64,000 bases of DNA from Pseudovibrio ascidiaceicola. GTDB lineage: Bacteria > Pseudomonadota > Alphaproteobacteria > Rhizobiales > Stappiaceae. Position numbers and translations under genes: made by a program. Each line of letters opens with the position of its first letter. The stretch's first letter is position 1. Below are positions 55,810-64,000 of the stretch, piece after piece. Below the pieces are notes generated by a model. It saw only the letters and a list, made by a program, of their open reading frames with translations, was not told where the DNA came from and searched no databases. Location: NCBI RefSeq assembly GCF_900114245.1, contig NZ_FOSK01000017.1, positions 40,538-104,537 of the forward strand, in the 5' to 3' direction.

Positions 55810-56945
55810 CGGATTGTGAAGATCTGATCGGGAGAATGTATTCCAGTGTGGTACTGGGGCAGGATCTTGGACAGGTTTTTGAAGGTCTTGCTGCCTCCCA
55901 TCCTGATGTTCTGATTGGCGTTCAGGTTCAGTGTTATCTGAATAATGACTATTACTATATGTCTTTTCAAAATGCTGCGGAGGGTATGGTTGCAGATATG
56001 AATGAAGCTGGAGCTTGCAATCCATTTCCTCCTCTCGCCGCTATCGCTCCGTTTCAGTCTGTCCTGTATAGTGAACGCTACATCCCGCCAGACGTGGTTA
56101 AGCGCTCTGAGTTTTATGAAAGAGTGCTTGCCAAACAGAACACCTTTGATCGCTCGCGTGGGTTCTTGATGCATCGTCAGGGTGGCGATGCCGCGATTGT
56201 TGCGTTCACAATGCCCGATGACTTTGTAGGCAAAGAAGACCAGATCCTGTGTGATACGTTGGAGCGCATCCGGCCTCATTTTCAGCGAGCTTTTTCTTTG
56301 GCGCTTGAGTTGCGGCAGCGAGAGCAATGGGTTCCTTCAGATTCCCATTGGCTGGAGCGGGTTCCCAGTGCGGCGATGATCCTGGATCGTGGATTGCATG
56401 TTTCTGCTGCGAATGTAGAAGCCGAGCGCTTGTTTCAATCATCAAACCTCATTCAAGTTGATTGTCGTGGTGAGCTTTCTGTCCGTTCTCATAACCAGCG
56501 AAAATTGCTGGAAGAAACTGCGAGTAGAGTTCGGCTTGGAAAAATGCCAATAGGCCCCTTAGCGCTTCAAAGTGAGCAGATGCGAGGGGCTCTGTTTGCA
56601 ATGACTCCTATTCGGGGACTGGAGCGTTCGCCTGTTTATCTTGATTGTTTTGTTCCTGCCGATGATGCTGTGCTTGCCATTGTGATTGATCCTTCCGTTG
56701 TGTCTGTTGCGCCAGTCAACTATTTGCAGGAGTGCATGGATGTTACGAAGCGAGAGGCGGAGCTGATCCAAAACCTTGTTGTTGGCTTGTCAATGCGGGA
56801 GACAGCTGACAAAATGCATATCAGCTATAATACTGCGCGTAATCATATGGCACGAATAACGGAAAAGGCTGGCTTTGGGTCTCAAAGCGAGCTGGTTCGT
56901 ATTGCCAGCGACCTTGCCGCGCGCGTTCCATCCTCCTTATCTTAG
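55806..56945 (+). CDS. LuxR-family regulator, second of a tandem pair
   Basis: A 379-residue paralog of the preceding protein along the whole length, with matching blocks FDRSRGFLMHRQGGDAAI, WLERVPSAAMILDRGLHVSAAN and ISYNTARNHMARITEK. It overlaps the first gene by 4 bp (ATGA), so the two are translationally coupled and may form hetero-oligomers. The DNA-recognition helices are nearly identical, so they may bind the same or overlapping sites. Target genes unknown. Confidence 0.87.
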   Translation: MTDCEDLIGRMYSSVVLGQDLGQVFEGLAASHPDVLIGVQVQCYLNNDYYYMSFQNAAEGMVADMNEAGACNPFPPLAAIAPFQSVLYSERYIPPDVVKRSEFYERVLAKQNTFDRSRGFLMHRQGGDAAIVAFTMPDDFVGKEDQILCDTLERIRPHFQRAFSLALELRQREQWVPSDSHWLERVPSAAMILDRGLHVSAANVEAERLFQSSNLIQVDCRGELSVRSHNQRKLLEETASRVRLGKMPIGPLALQSEQMRGALFAMTPIRGLERSPVYLDCFVPADDAVLAIVIDPSVVSVAPVNYLQECMDVTKREAELIQNLVVGLSMRETADKMHISYNTARNHMARITEKAGFGSQSELVRIASDLAARVPSSLS

Positions 56946-56962
56946 CAAGAAAGGTTCTTGCC

Positions 56963-57499
56963 TTGCATAAACGTATTTATGTCTTCGGAGCTTCTTGCGC
57001 CGGTTCGACCACGCTTGGCCATAGGCTTGCTCAGGCTCTTTCGGTTCCTCATGTGGATTCTGATGATTATTTTTGGGAGCAAACAGAGCCACCCTTTTCA
57101 GTAAAACGGCCCGAAGAAGAACGGATTTCGCTTATGAAACCAGCTATGGGCGAGGGGGGATGGGTTTTGAGTGGAGCGTGTGAGGGTTGGGCGAAAGCGC
57201 TGGTTTCACAAAGCTCTCTTATTGTCTTCATAAGTGTGCCGCAGGAAGAGCGTCTTCAACGATTGAAGAAGCGAGAAAAAGAACGCTTTGGAGATCGTAT
57301 TCTTGAAGGCGGTGACATGTTTGAGACGCACGAAGCTTTCTTTCAGTGGGCATCGCAATATGAGCAACCAGACTTTTCTGGCAGGAGCAGACATCGGCAT
57401 GAAGCTTGGTTGAAAGAGTGCGAAACGCCTGTTTTGCGTCTCGATGGAAGATTAGGTCGTGATGATCTGGTTGCAAAAGTATTACAAACATCTGCATGA
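56963..57499 (+). CDS. P-loop small-molecule kinase-like protein with atypical Walker A
   Basis: A 178-residue adenylate-kinase-like P-loop protein. The phosphate loop is G9-ASCA-G14-S15-T16-T17, where the usual Lys of GxxxxGK[ST] is Ser15. The DSDDYFWEQ segment and the lid-like basic region (RLKKREKERFGDR) fit the nucleotide/shikimate-kinase-like fold. Related proteins with GxxxxGTTT loops exist, so this may be a family trait rather than decay. The start is TTG, 8 nt after AAAGG. Substrate unknown. Confidence 0.7.
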   Translation: MHKRIYVFGASCAGSTTLGHRLAQALSVPHVDSDDYFWEQTEPPFSVKRPEEERISLMKPAMGEGGWVLSGACEGWAKALVSQSSLIVFISVPQEERLQRLKKREKERFGDRILEGGDMFETHEAFFQWASQYEQPDFSGRSRHRHEAWLKECETPVLRLDGRLGRDDLVAKVLQTSA

Positions 57500-57724
57500 G
57501 CTCTGCATAATCAATAATTTACGGTATTTCGCAAATGAAAATAGATTTTGTATTCTAAAATATTTTCGCGATTATTTTCTTGAATGAAGGTTTACGCAAG
57601 GGAGAAGTCTGAAATTAAAGAGTAGATCTACTTGTGTGTTCAATATGAATATTACATATGTTTGATTGTGCTTTGTCGATTCTCTAGTTTATATAATTTT
57701 GATTTAAATTTTGGGAGAATTGCG

Positions 57725-58108
57725 ATGAAATACATTTGGATCTTCCTATTTGTGGTGTTCTCGTTCAGTGCAAATGCTGAGTTGATCAGGTCGCAGGTTG
57801 CAGCTAACCGTACTGCAAAACTTAACGTTTATAGCTATTATGTTCCTGAGACGTGCAACTCCGCAGCCTTGCCAAAAGTCTCTTTTGTCAAAAAGCCGGA
57901 GCATGGTGTGGTTCGTTTTGTGCAATCCCGATCTGCTCTGCCAAAATCGGCAGGCAAATGTGCAGGTAAACAGACGAACGATCTGATCATGTACTATTCG
58001 CCGGATAAAGATTTTCGCGGCACAGACAAGGTCGTGACCAAATTTCGAATGTATTCCGCAGGACGCATCATATCCGGTGGGAATACATATGAGATTGAAA
58101 TTAAGTAG
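57725..58108 (+). CDS. Small secreted protein with two conserved cysteines (family copy 2)
   Basis: A 127-residue secreted protein (signal peptide MKYIWIFLFVVFSFSANA). It is paralogous to the protein at 11869-12258: both share an ETC...P(K/R)V segment, a (K/E)PxHG turn, a second C-x-GK cysteine, a YY-P(D/E)K-(D/G)(F/Y)RG segment and an NTY-I-(V/I)K C-terminus. The two cysteines could form a disulfide. ATG 57725 follows GGGAGA. Function unknown; two copies 46 kb apart suggest a retained family. Confidence 0.8.
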   Translation: MKYIWIFLFVVFSFSANAELIRSQVAANRTAKLNVYSYYVPETCNSAALPKVSFVKKPEHGVVRFVQSRSALPKSAGKCAGKQTNDLIMYYSPDKDFRGTDKVVTKFRMYSAGRIISGGNTYEIEIK

Positions 58109-58132
58109 CAGCCAGTTTTATTGTCAGAAGAG

Positions 58133-58172
58133 CAGTCGTTCGGTTCATCATTAACCGGGCGGCTGTTTTTTT
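58133..58172 (+). terminator. Terminator after secreted protein copy 2
   Basis: A 13-bp stem CAGTCGTTCGGTT with AACCGGGCGGCTG (several G-T pairs), followed by seven T. Confidence 0.8.
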
Positions 58173-58519
58173 GTAAGCTCAAGCCATCGTTCCAACACGG
58201 CTCTCAGATGCATTTCATTGAGACGGATTTGTCTGTCTGGAGGGTTTGCGTTGCTGGCAGTATCTCCTCAAATTATGAGCGTCTTGAGTGAAAAACTCAA
58301 TTGTGATCCTTTGGGTGGCAATTATATTGTCGTTTGGCTGCGGGTTTTCTTTCAACTCGCGGTGATCTGGGTGCTTAATGTTGACATGAGCTCAGCAATG
58401 CCTATGAGTTGATTGATGAATTTTCGTAGTGGTTTGGTCGGGGAGGACTAGGCCACTGCAAGAGCTAATAAGCCGGGACATAGTAGTATCGCCAAACTAG
58501 CCGGCCGGGGGAGAGTAAT
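58173..58519. other. Region upstream of the reductive dehalogenase
   Basis: 347 bp without a firm gene. A frame at 58218-58412 (64 residues, one hydrophobic segment) starts from TTG without a ribosome site and is doubtful. The promoter of the dehalogenase must be here, but no recognised regulator site was seen. Confidence 0.4.
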
Positions 58520-61500
58520 ATGCGTCTGTTTTCTTATAAGAACAGAAAGGTTCATCTTGGGCCATATCCTTCTGAACGATTGAAACGGACGCATGAGGCA
58601 GTTGATCTGGGGCGTGTGCCTGGGGTGGTGCCAACGGTTTTCTCGCAGACCGATAATCCAGAGATCCTGAGTAACTCGATGGCATCCTTCAGCGCGATCA
58701 TGGATGCGATCCGTGATGGAGCCCACAATGCCAAGCTCTCTGAGATTCCAGATGATCCGCAGGAGCGGGCCAATCACCTCAAAGCTGCAGGCTACTTCTT
58801 TGATGCAACGATGATGGGTACCTGTGACCTGATTCCGGAGCATTTTCTTGAGCAATCGCTGCGCAACCCTGATCTGGATAAGCTAGCAAAAGATTTGCAG
58901 GGTTTTCAGCCCAAGACATTGGCAGCCGGTATTGATGTGACGATGGCAGATGTGCGCGACAGTGCTGCATCCACACCTGGTCCTGTGACGCATCATGGTT
59001 CTGCGCTGGTGGTGTTGATGGAACATCCGCGTGAGCCGAGAGCTAATGAACCCGGTGGTGACTGGATCGTGGGTACTTGTGAGCAGCGCTCTGCTATCCG
59101 CGCGGCTGAAGTGGCGGTGGTTCTTGCCAACTATCTGCGTTTGCTGGGGGTTGAAGCGCGTGCGCATACCACGAGCAGTGCGGATGTTGATCTGAACCGA
59201 TTAGCGGTTTCTGCTGGACTGGTGGAAGTGCTTGAGAAAGACGGCGACGCAATCGTTTCCAATCCATATGTCGGGCGTGCATTTACGCTGGCAGCTGTGA
59301 CGACCACGCTTAAACTGACATCCGACCAGCCGCTTGCGCCGCGGAGTTTGGCGGATATCTGGAGTTCTCACGGCCCTGCATGGCAGCTGGGCATGGGAAC
59401 GTTCAAGAATGCCTTCAACCGGAAGCCCTTTGAGAACCGCGATTATCACATGGGGGCGTTTCCGTTTGAGAAGATCAAGCGGGTTGACGAGACAACGACC
59501 TTTATTGATGAGCCGCGCGTGCCACGCGTCCCCAAACGGACGGACATGTTTGCGCGTGCTCTCTTTGGGGATATGGGGAAACCTCTTCAGGAAGCGGCCA
59601 AAAACGGCGGTTACCTCGCCAAAAACCCGATGGGATACTGCGCCCGCCGTGCCCTTGCCGCGTTGATCTTGCTGCAAGATGGTGAGACCGCCTCAGACGT
59701 TTCACCGAGTGCCCTGGATCTGGATAAAAACGCGGCCAACGTAAAATCAGCACTCTATTTCCTTGGAGCCGATGCGGTTGGGCTGTCCCGCTGTCCGGAT
59801 CACGCCTATTATTCTCATGATGCGCGCGGTGAACCCATCACGCCGTACCACAAAAATGCGATCTCCATTCTGGTGGATCAGGGGCATGAGACAATGGAGG
59901 GTGCCAGTGGCGATGACTGGATCTCCGGCGCTCAGTCCATGCGTGCATATTTGCGGACTTCCATTATCGGCGGTATTGTCGCCGAGCAAATTCGCCGCCT
60001 TGGGTATCCGGCGCGCTGTCATTCTGTGGTGGATGGCGAGGTTCTTCAGCCTCCGCTGTTGCTGCTTTCTGGTCTTGGTGAAGTGAGCCGGATTGGGGAG
60101 GTTATTCTGAACCCTTATCTCGGCCCGCGCTTAAAGTCCGGCGTGGTGACGACAGATATGCCGTTTACCTACGACAAACCAATTGATTTCGGCCTGCAAC
60201 GCTTTTGTGAGAGCTGCAATAAATGCGCGCGTGAGTGTCCATCCGGGGCTATCACGGCCGGGCCGAAACGCATGTTCAACGGTTACGAGATCTGGAAGTC
60301 AGATTCCGAGAAGTGCGCGCGATATCGCGTCTCCCAGCCTGCAGGGTCTTTGTGCGGTCGCTGCATGAAAACGTGTCCGTGGAACCTTGAAGGCCTGTTC
60401 AGCGAAGCTCCATTCCGCTGGACGGCAATGAAGATGCCATCTTCTGCTAAGGTTCTTGCTAAGCTGGATGACAAGTTAGGCAACGGATCCATAAACCCTG
60501 TCAAGAAATGGTGGTGGGATCTCGTCGCGAGCGGTGATGGCAACTACGTGATTGCTGAAGAGACCAATGCGCGTGAACTGCAGCTTGATCTTGATCTCAA
60601 ATATGAAGATCAGACGCTGGCGGTATACCCAGCCAATCTTGCGCCGCATCCGTGGCCGTTTCCGTTTATGATGGATCGCGAGGCGGGGATCAAAGCCTAT
60701 CAGGGCATGATCTCTGCTGATGAGTATAAAGCCCGACTTGCGGCTGGCTCTAATGATCTTGCACCTGTTTATGAGGTTAGCGCGAGTTCGTCGCCGGTCT
60801 TGGCTGTTCGTCTTTCTAAGGTGGATGTGGAAGCGGAAGGGGTATCACGCTACGAGTTTATGCTGGATGATGGCTCTCCCTTGCCTGTGTTTGAAGCCGG
60901 AGCGCATATTGATGTTGTTGTGGCCCCTGAGTTTTTGCGTCAGTACTCTCTGGCCGGCAATCCGGCAGACAGCAGTAAATATGTGATTGGTGTTTTAGAA
61001 GAAAAAGAAGGGCGCGGTGGATCTGCGCTGATGCACCGGATTTTCCATGAGGGACGCCGGGTTTTCATTTCCAAACCAATCAATCATTTCCCATTGGATG
61101 AGGATGCTAAGAAAACCCTGCTCTTTGGTGGTGGAATTGGTGTGACGCCAATGATTGCAATGGCGCATCGTTTGCATGTGCTTGGAAAACCTTTTGAATT
61201 ACACTATTGCTTTCGCTACCGCCACAAAGCTGGTTTTATTGATGAAATTGAGAATGCTCCTTGGTCGGACAAGGCCTTTATCCATTGTTCCAGTGAGGGA
61301 ACGCGGGCAGATCTGAGCACCATTCTAGCCGATTTTGAAGATGGATATCATATTTACACGTGTGGTCCGGATGTCTTCATGGATGGTGTGCTGGATACTG
61401 CTGCTGCTCAGGGCTGGGCTGAAGAGAGCCTACATAAAGAGTATTTCTCGGTGCCGGATCAGGGCGACTACGTTAATACGAGCTTTTTTGTAAAACTGGC

Positions 61501-61744
61501 GTCAACGGGTGAGCGTATTGAGATTCCAGAGGACAAGAGTGCGGCTGATGTCCTGAATGAAAAGGGAATCTCTGTGCCAACTAAGTGCTCGGATGGCATT
61601 TGTGGGGTTTGCACTGCCAAGTACCAAGGTGCTGAAGTTGAGCATCGCGATTTTGTGCTGAGTGGGAAAGAAAAAGAAAACACTCTGGTTCTGTGTTGTT
61701 CGCGTGCGAAAAATGAAGGTGCAGAGCTTCGGCTTGAGTTGTAA
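58520..61744 (+). CDS. Self-sufficient reductive dehalogenase-like protein fused to a flavin/[2Fe-2S] reductase
   Basis: A 1074-residue fusion. Residues about 1-270 and 275-560 look like two related cobalamin-domain modules; both contain an (H/Y)xGxxPxExxKRxxE-type start and a paired ESPxGGDW/EGASGDDW segment. Two [4Fe-4S] clusters follow: C563, C566, C569, C573 and C599, C612, C615, C619. The C-terminal part is a phthalate-dioxygenase-reductase-like module: flavin motif R807-QYS, NAD-binding GGGIGVTP (870), and [2Fe-2S] C1023, C1028, C1031, C1059. No Tat signal, so it is cytoplasmic and catabolic, like BhbA. It should use NAD(P)H to remove halogen from an aromatic. Confidence 0.88.
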   Translation: MRLFSYKNRKVHLGPYPSERLKRTHEAVDLGRVPGVVPTVFSQTDNPEILSNSMASFSAIMDAIRDGAHNAKLSEIPDDPQERANHLKAAGYFFDATMMGTCDLIPEHFLEQSLRNPDLDKLAKDLQGFQPKTLAAGIDVTMADVRDSAASTPGPVTHHGSALVVLMEHPREPRANEPGGDWIVGTCEQRSAIRAAEVAVVLANYLRLLGVEARAHTTSSADVDLNRLAVSAGLVEVLEKDGDAIVSNPYVGRAFTLAAVTTTLKLTSDQPLAPRSLADIWSSHGPAWQLGMGTFKNAFNRKPFENRDYHMGAFPFEKIKRVDETTTFIDEPRVPRVPKRTDMFARALFGDMGKPLQEAAKNGGYLAKNPMGYCARRALAALILLQDGETASDVSPSALDLDKNAANVKSALYFLGADAVGLSRCPDHAYYSHDARGEPITPYHKNAISILVDQGHETMEGASGDDWISGAQSMRAYLRTSIIGGIVAEQIRRLGYPARCHSVVDGEVLQPPLLLLSGLGEVSRIGEVILNPYLGPRLKSGVVTTDMPFTYDKPIDFGLQRFCESCNKCARECPSGAITAGPKRMFNGYEIWKSDSEKCARYRVSQPAGSLCGRCMKTCPWNLEGLFSEAPFRWTAMKMPSSAKVLAKLDDKLGNGSINPVKKWWWDLVASGDGNYVIAEETNARELQLDLDLKYEDQTLAVYPANLAPHPWPFPFMMDREAGIKAYQGMISADEYKARLAAGSNDLAPVYEVSASSSPVLAVRLSKVDVEAEGVSRYEFMLDDGSPLPVFEAGAHIDVVVAPEFLRQYSLAGNPADSSKYVIGVLEEKEGRGGSALMHRIFHEGRRVFISKPINHFPLDEDAKKTLLFGGGIGVTPMIAMAHRLHVLGKPFELHYCFRYRHKAGFIDEIENAPWSDKAFIHCSSEGTRADLSTILADFEDGYHIYTCGPDVFMDGVLDTAAAQGWAEESLHKEYFSVPDQGDYVNTSFFVKLASTGERIEIPEDKSAADVLNEKGISVPTKCSDGICGVCTAKYQGAEVEHRDFVLSGKEKENTLVLCCSRAKNEGAELRLEL

Positions 61745-61778
61745 ATGAATTTTCAGCGATGTTTTGCATGAGTTGTGA

Positions 61779-61800
61779 GGCGGGAACTGATGTTTCCGCC
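61779..61800 (+). terminator. Hairpin after reductive dehalogenase
   Basis: GGCGGGAAC and GTTTCCGCC pair over 9 positions around a TGAT loop. No long T run follows. Confidence 0.5.
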
Positions 61801-62044
61801 TTAATGCTTCTCTGGCGGCTTCTTATTTTTCAACCGAGCATGCTCCGTATTTGGTGTGAGGTGCTGTTGGGAGGTGCTTTTCAAGATCTCAGTTTTGTTG
61901 GAGCGTATAAATATCAGGATCAATGGATCACATGGATGTTGGTGTTGGATCCTATAGTTATGCCGAACCTAGAGACGTATTAGGAGCGTTGAAACCCGGA
62001 GGCTAACTGAGCTGCCGAGTTCTCCTATTGGCCAATTTTTTCAG

Positions 62045-62061
62045 ATATAACACTGTTATAT
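62045..62061. promoter_or_regulatory. 17-bp palindrome upstream of hydratase/tetR operon
   Basis: ATATAACA-C-TGTTATAT is a perfect palindrome with 8-bp arms, 28 bp before the hydratase start. It is a strong candidate operator for the TetR regulator encoded second in the operon. Confidence 0.6.
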
Positions 62062-62088
62062 TTTTATTGAGTCGTTATGGGAGAGGTT

Positions 62089-62946
62089 ATGACTAAAGTA
62101 CTTTATGAAAAAGATGGCCGTATTGCACGCATCACGCTGAACAGACCAGAGGTGATGAACGCTATTGATATGGATATTCCGCAGGAACTGGCGGCTTGTG
62201 TGGCGCGGGCTAACTCTGATGATGGTGTTCATGTCATCGTGCTTGGCGGCAGTGGACCTGCATTTTGCGCTGGATATGATTTGACGGCTTATGCTGAAGC
62301 TGAGGGCAGCAACCCCGGCGTTCAGGAAATGCCTTGGGATCCTATGAAGGATTATGCCTTCATGAAGCAGAATACTGATCTATTTATGTCGTTGTGGCGC
62401 AGCTATCGGCCTGTCATCGCAAAAGTGCATGGTCATGCTGTTGCCGGTGGTTCGGATATCGCATTGTGTTCAGATATGATTGTCATGGCAGAGGATGCGC
62501 ACATTGGTTATATGCCGGTCCGCGTTTGGGGGTGCCCTACAACCGCAATGTGGGTTTACCGGCTTGGTCCGGAGCGTGCAAAACGCATGCTGTTGACTGG
62601 TGACAAGATTGATGGCCGTGAGGCAGAGCGAATTGGCTTGATCCATAAAGCAGTCCCTTCCGATCAACTTGATGATGAAGTTGAAAAGCTTGCTGAGCGG
62701 ATGGCTGGCATTCCGGTGAACCAGCTTATGATGCAAAAACTCATGATCAACCAGGCAATTGAGTCTATGGGACTTTACCAAACTCAAATGATTGCGACGC
62801 TTTTTGACGGCATTACACGCCATAGCCCTGAAGGGATGAACTTCAAACAGCGAGCGGAAGATGTATCGTGGAAGCAAGCTGTTCGTGAGCGTGATCAGGG
62901 CACTTTTGATTGGACCACGAACCGCCCAATTAATGCGCCCCTTTAA
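62089..62946 (+). CDS. Enoyl-CoA hydratase/isomerase family protein
   Basis: A 285-residue crotonase with oxyanion-hole segments GGSGPAFCAGYDL and GHAVAGGSDIALCSD. The segment length between them and the long C-terminus (FDWTTNRPINAPL) resemble crotonases acting on bulky CoA substrates. ATG 62089 follows GGAGAGG; the ATG at 62077 is rejected. The TetR gene lies 11 bp downstream, so the enzyme is probably repressed until its substrate appears. It is not part of the liu set. Confidence 0.87.
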   Translation: MTKVLYEKDGRIARITLNRPEVMNAIDMDIPQELAACVARANSDDGVHVIVLGGSGPAFCAGYDLTAYAEAEGSNPGVQEMPWDPMKDYAFMKQNTDLFMSLWRSYRPVIAKVHGHAVAGGSDIALCSDMIVMAEDAHIGYMPVRVWGCPTTAMWVYRLGPERAKRMLLTGDKIDGREAERIGLIHKAVPSDQLDDEVEKLAERMAGIPVNQLMMQKLMINQAIESMGLYQTQMIATLFDGITRHSPEGMNFKQRAEDVSWKQAVRERDQGTFDWTTNRPINAPL

Positions 62947-62957
62947 TGTGAGAGATT

Positions 62958-63572
62958 ATGCCTGACTTAAATAACCAAGAAAGCACCGAGGTTAATGCCC
63001 GCGAAAGGCGGGCAGACCACCTGCGAGAAGCGCGCCGGTCACTCATTGTGAATGCCGCACGTGATGTTTTCGCAAAAGAAGGTCTGGACGGTGCCTCGAT
63101 GCGTTCTATTGCCCGTGCTTCCGGGTGCACAACCGGAGCGATCTACCCATACTTTCACGGCAAAGAAGAGCTTTACTACGCAGTTTTGCAAGAGGCGCTC
63201 AAGGAATTGCAATTAGTGGTTACTGACGCCATTGAGAACTGTTCCCTTATAGAAGAGCAGGCTGGAGCTGGTGTGCTTGCATTCTTTGACTTCTATAATG
63301 GACGCCCGGATGATCTGTCTTTGGGTTTGTATGTTTTTGGTGGATTGAAGCGGGTTGGATTGGGGCGTGATCTTGATGGCGTTCTTAATCAGCAAGTTGG
63401 TGGAGTGATTGACTTGATTGAGGACCGTGCTTGTGCTGGAGGCCGACCTCCTGAGTGGACAGCGGGTGCAATTGCGCATTGCATGGGATTGTTGGTGATG
63501 GGTCATACAGGTCGTCTGTCTCACTGGGAGTATGAGGGTCGTTACCTGTTGGAACAGTTTTTACGTCGGTGA
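62958..63572 (+). CDS. TetR-family regulator
   Basis: A 204-residue TetR repressor with the helix-turn-helix MRSIARASGCTTGAIYPYF and a helical ligand domain. It is co-transcribed with the enoyl-CoA hydratase and probably controls it through the palindrome at 62045-62061. A CoA-thioester or related ligand is likely; this is inference. Confidence 0.88.
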   Translation: MPDLNNQESTEVNARERRADHLREARRSLIVNAARDVFAKEGLDGASMRSIARASGCTTGAIYPYFHGKEELYYAVLQEALKELQLVVTDAIENCSLIEEQAGAGVLAFFDFYNGRPDDLSLGLYVFGGLKRVGLGRDLDGVLNQQVGGVIDLIEDRACAGGRPPEWTAGAIAHCMGLLVMGHTGRLSHWEYEGRYLLEQFLRR

Positions 63573-64000
63573 TTGGCTTTTGCTTTCTTTCTGGGGTGAC
63601 AGCGTGCTGCCTCTTCCGCTAGCTCAGGTAAGAGCCTGCCGCCTGCATTGGTTTTGCAATGTTGGCCACAGTGTGGGGTGCTCGGGATGTTCATTATTCA
63701 ATTGTCAAAGAACTCGGGTTTTACCGATAGTCGGGTGTTTGGCGTTTGTTTGGATAGTGAAGCCTGATTTGATCGTGGTCTATTCCTGTAATGTTCTCCT
63801 TGAGACTTTGTTGGTTGTGATTTGGTTGCCGGGATTGGGCTGATATTTAGTGTTGGCTTGATTTGAAGGCTTGAGGTGGTTTGAGTTTGGCCGTTTGCTC
63901 TGGGTGCTGATGATGTTTGTGCTTGCTGCATTTTGGGGCAGGGGTGTTTGCGACGAAGTGCTGGGGTGAGCGAACGTTCTCCTGGGTCTGAGATTTGGCC
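63573..64000 (+). other. Downstream region without a supported gene, 428 bp
   Basis: Only short frames are seen and the sequence is T/G-biased. A small frame near 63659 ends after about 23 codons. It may be a decayed or partial gene running past the window edge, but nothing firm can be said. Confidence 0.35.

Larger units (their letters stand above)
61745..62088. other. Intergenic region, 344 bp
   Basis: No gene. It holds the hairpin at 61779-61800 and the palindrome at 62045-62061, plus the promoter of the enoyl-CoA hydratase gene. Confidence 0.5.

Noticed and set aside
58218..58412. 64-residue frame upstream of the dehalogenase
   Set aside because: TTG start, no ribosome site; kept only as a remark.

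Overview
The window looks like a chromosomal segment of a marine alphaproteobacterium. Gene content fits a Pseudovibrio-type (Stappiaceae/Rhodobacterales) genome: Na+-translocating NADH:quinone reductase, a complete leucine (liu) degradation operon, a type III secretion effector/chaperone pair, tandem LuxR regulators, and a cytoplasmic reductive dehalogenase fused to its own reductase. This assignment is an inference from gene content and alphaproteobacterial-looking proteins; no rRNA or tRNA gene was seen.

Layout. 1-10 kb: the end of a HEAT-repeat protein, an aldo/keto reductase, and a sugar-acid type block (LacI regulator, 2-hydroxyacid dehydrogenase, FadR-type GntR regulator, KDG-type kinase with UxuR-like operator sites). 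Then come a DmpA-type peptidase coupled to an APH-fold kinase, and glutamate decarboxylase. 10-20 kb: RecD-like helicase, rpiB, a small secreted protein, tex, a probable type III effector with its CesT-type chaperone, an amidase, yaiI and a secreted TIM-barrel protein. 20.4-21.9 kb is non-coding. It holds a palindromic repeat island (two ~193-bp near-identical copies) and a candidate structured RNA on the minus strand. 22-24 kb: DEAD-box helicase with a long RGG tail. 24-33 kb: the Nqr module (apbE and nqrM divergent from nqrABCDEF).

33-39 kb: two membrane proteins of one family (the second fused to an NTF2-like domain), then five clustered isochorismatase-family hydrolases with a GATase1-AraC regulator and an MFS exporter. 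The regulator appears to be transcribed without a leader. 40-48.8 kb: the liu operon (isovaleryl-CoA to acetoacetate plus acetyl-CoA) divergent from a TetR regulator, with a 30-bp palindromic operator between them. 48.8-58 kb: plsY, small membrane proteins, an Lrp regulator with a PhzF enzyme, OsmC, a two-component system, two overlapping LuxR genes, a P-loop protein with an atypical Walker A, and a second copy of the small secreted family seen at 12 kb. 58.5-61.7 kb: the self-sufficient reductive dehalogenase. 62-63.6 kb: an enoyl-CoA hydratase/TetR operon with a 17-bp palindrome upstream.

The most interesting points are the effector/chaperone pair, the five-hydrolase array (the first copy lacks the catalytic Asp), the fused reductive dehalogenase, the structured-RNA candidate, and the paralogous small secreted proteins. 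Starts were chosen from Shine-Dalgarno position and paralog alignment. Homology calls are by recognition of motifs, not by database search.
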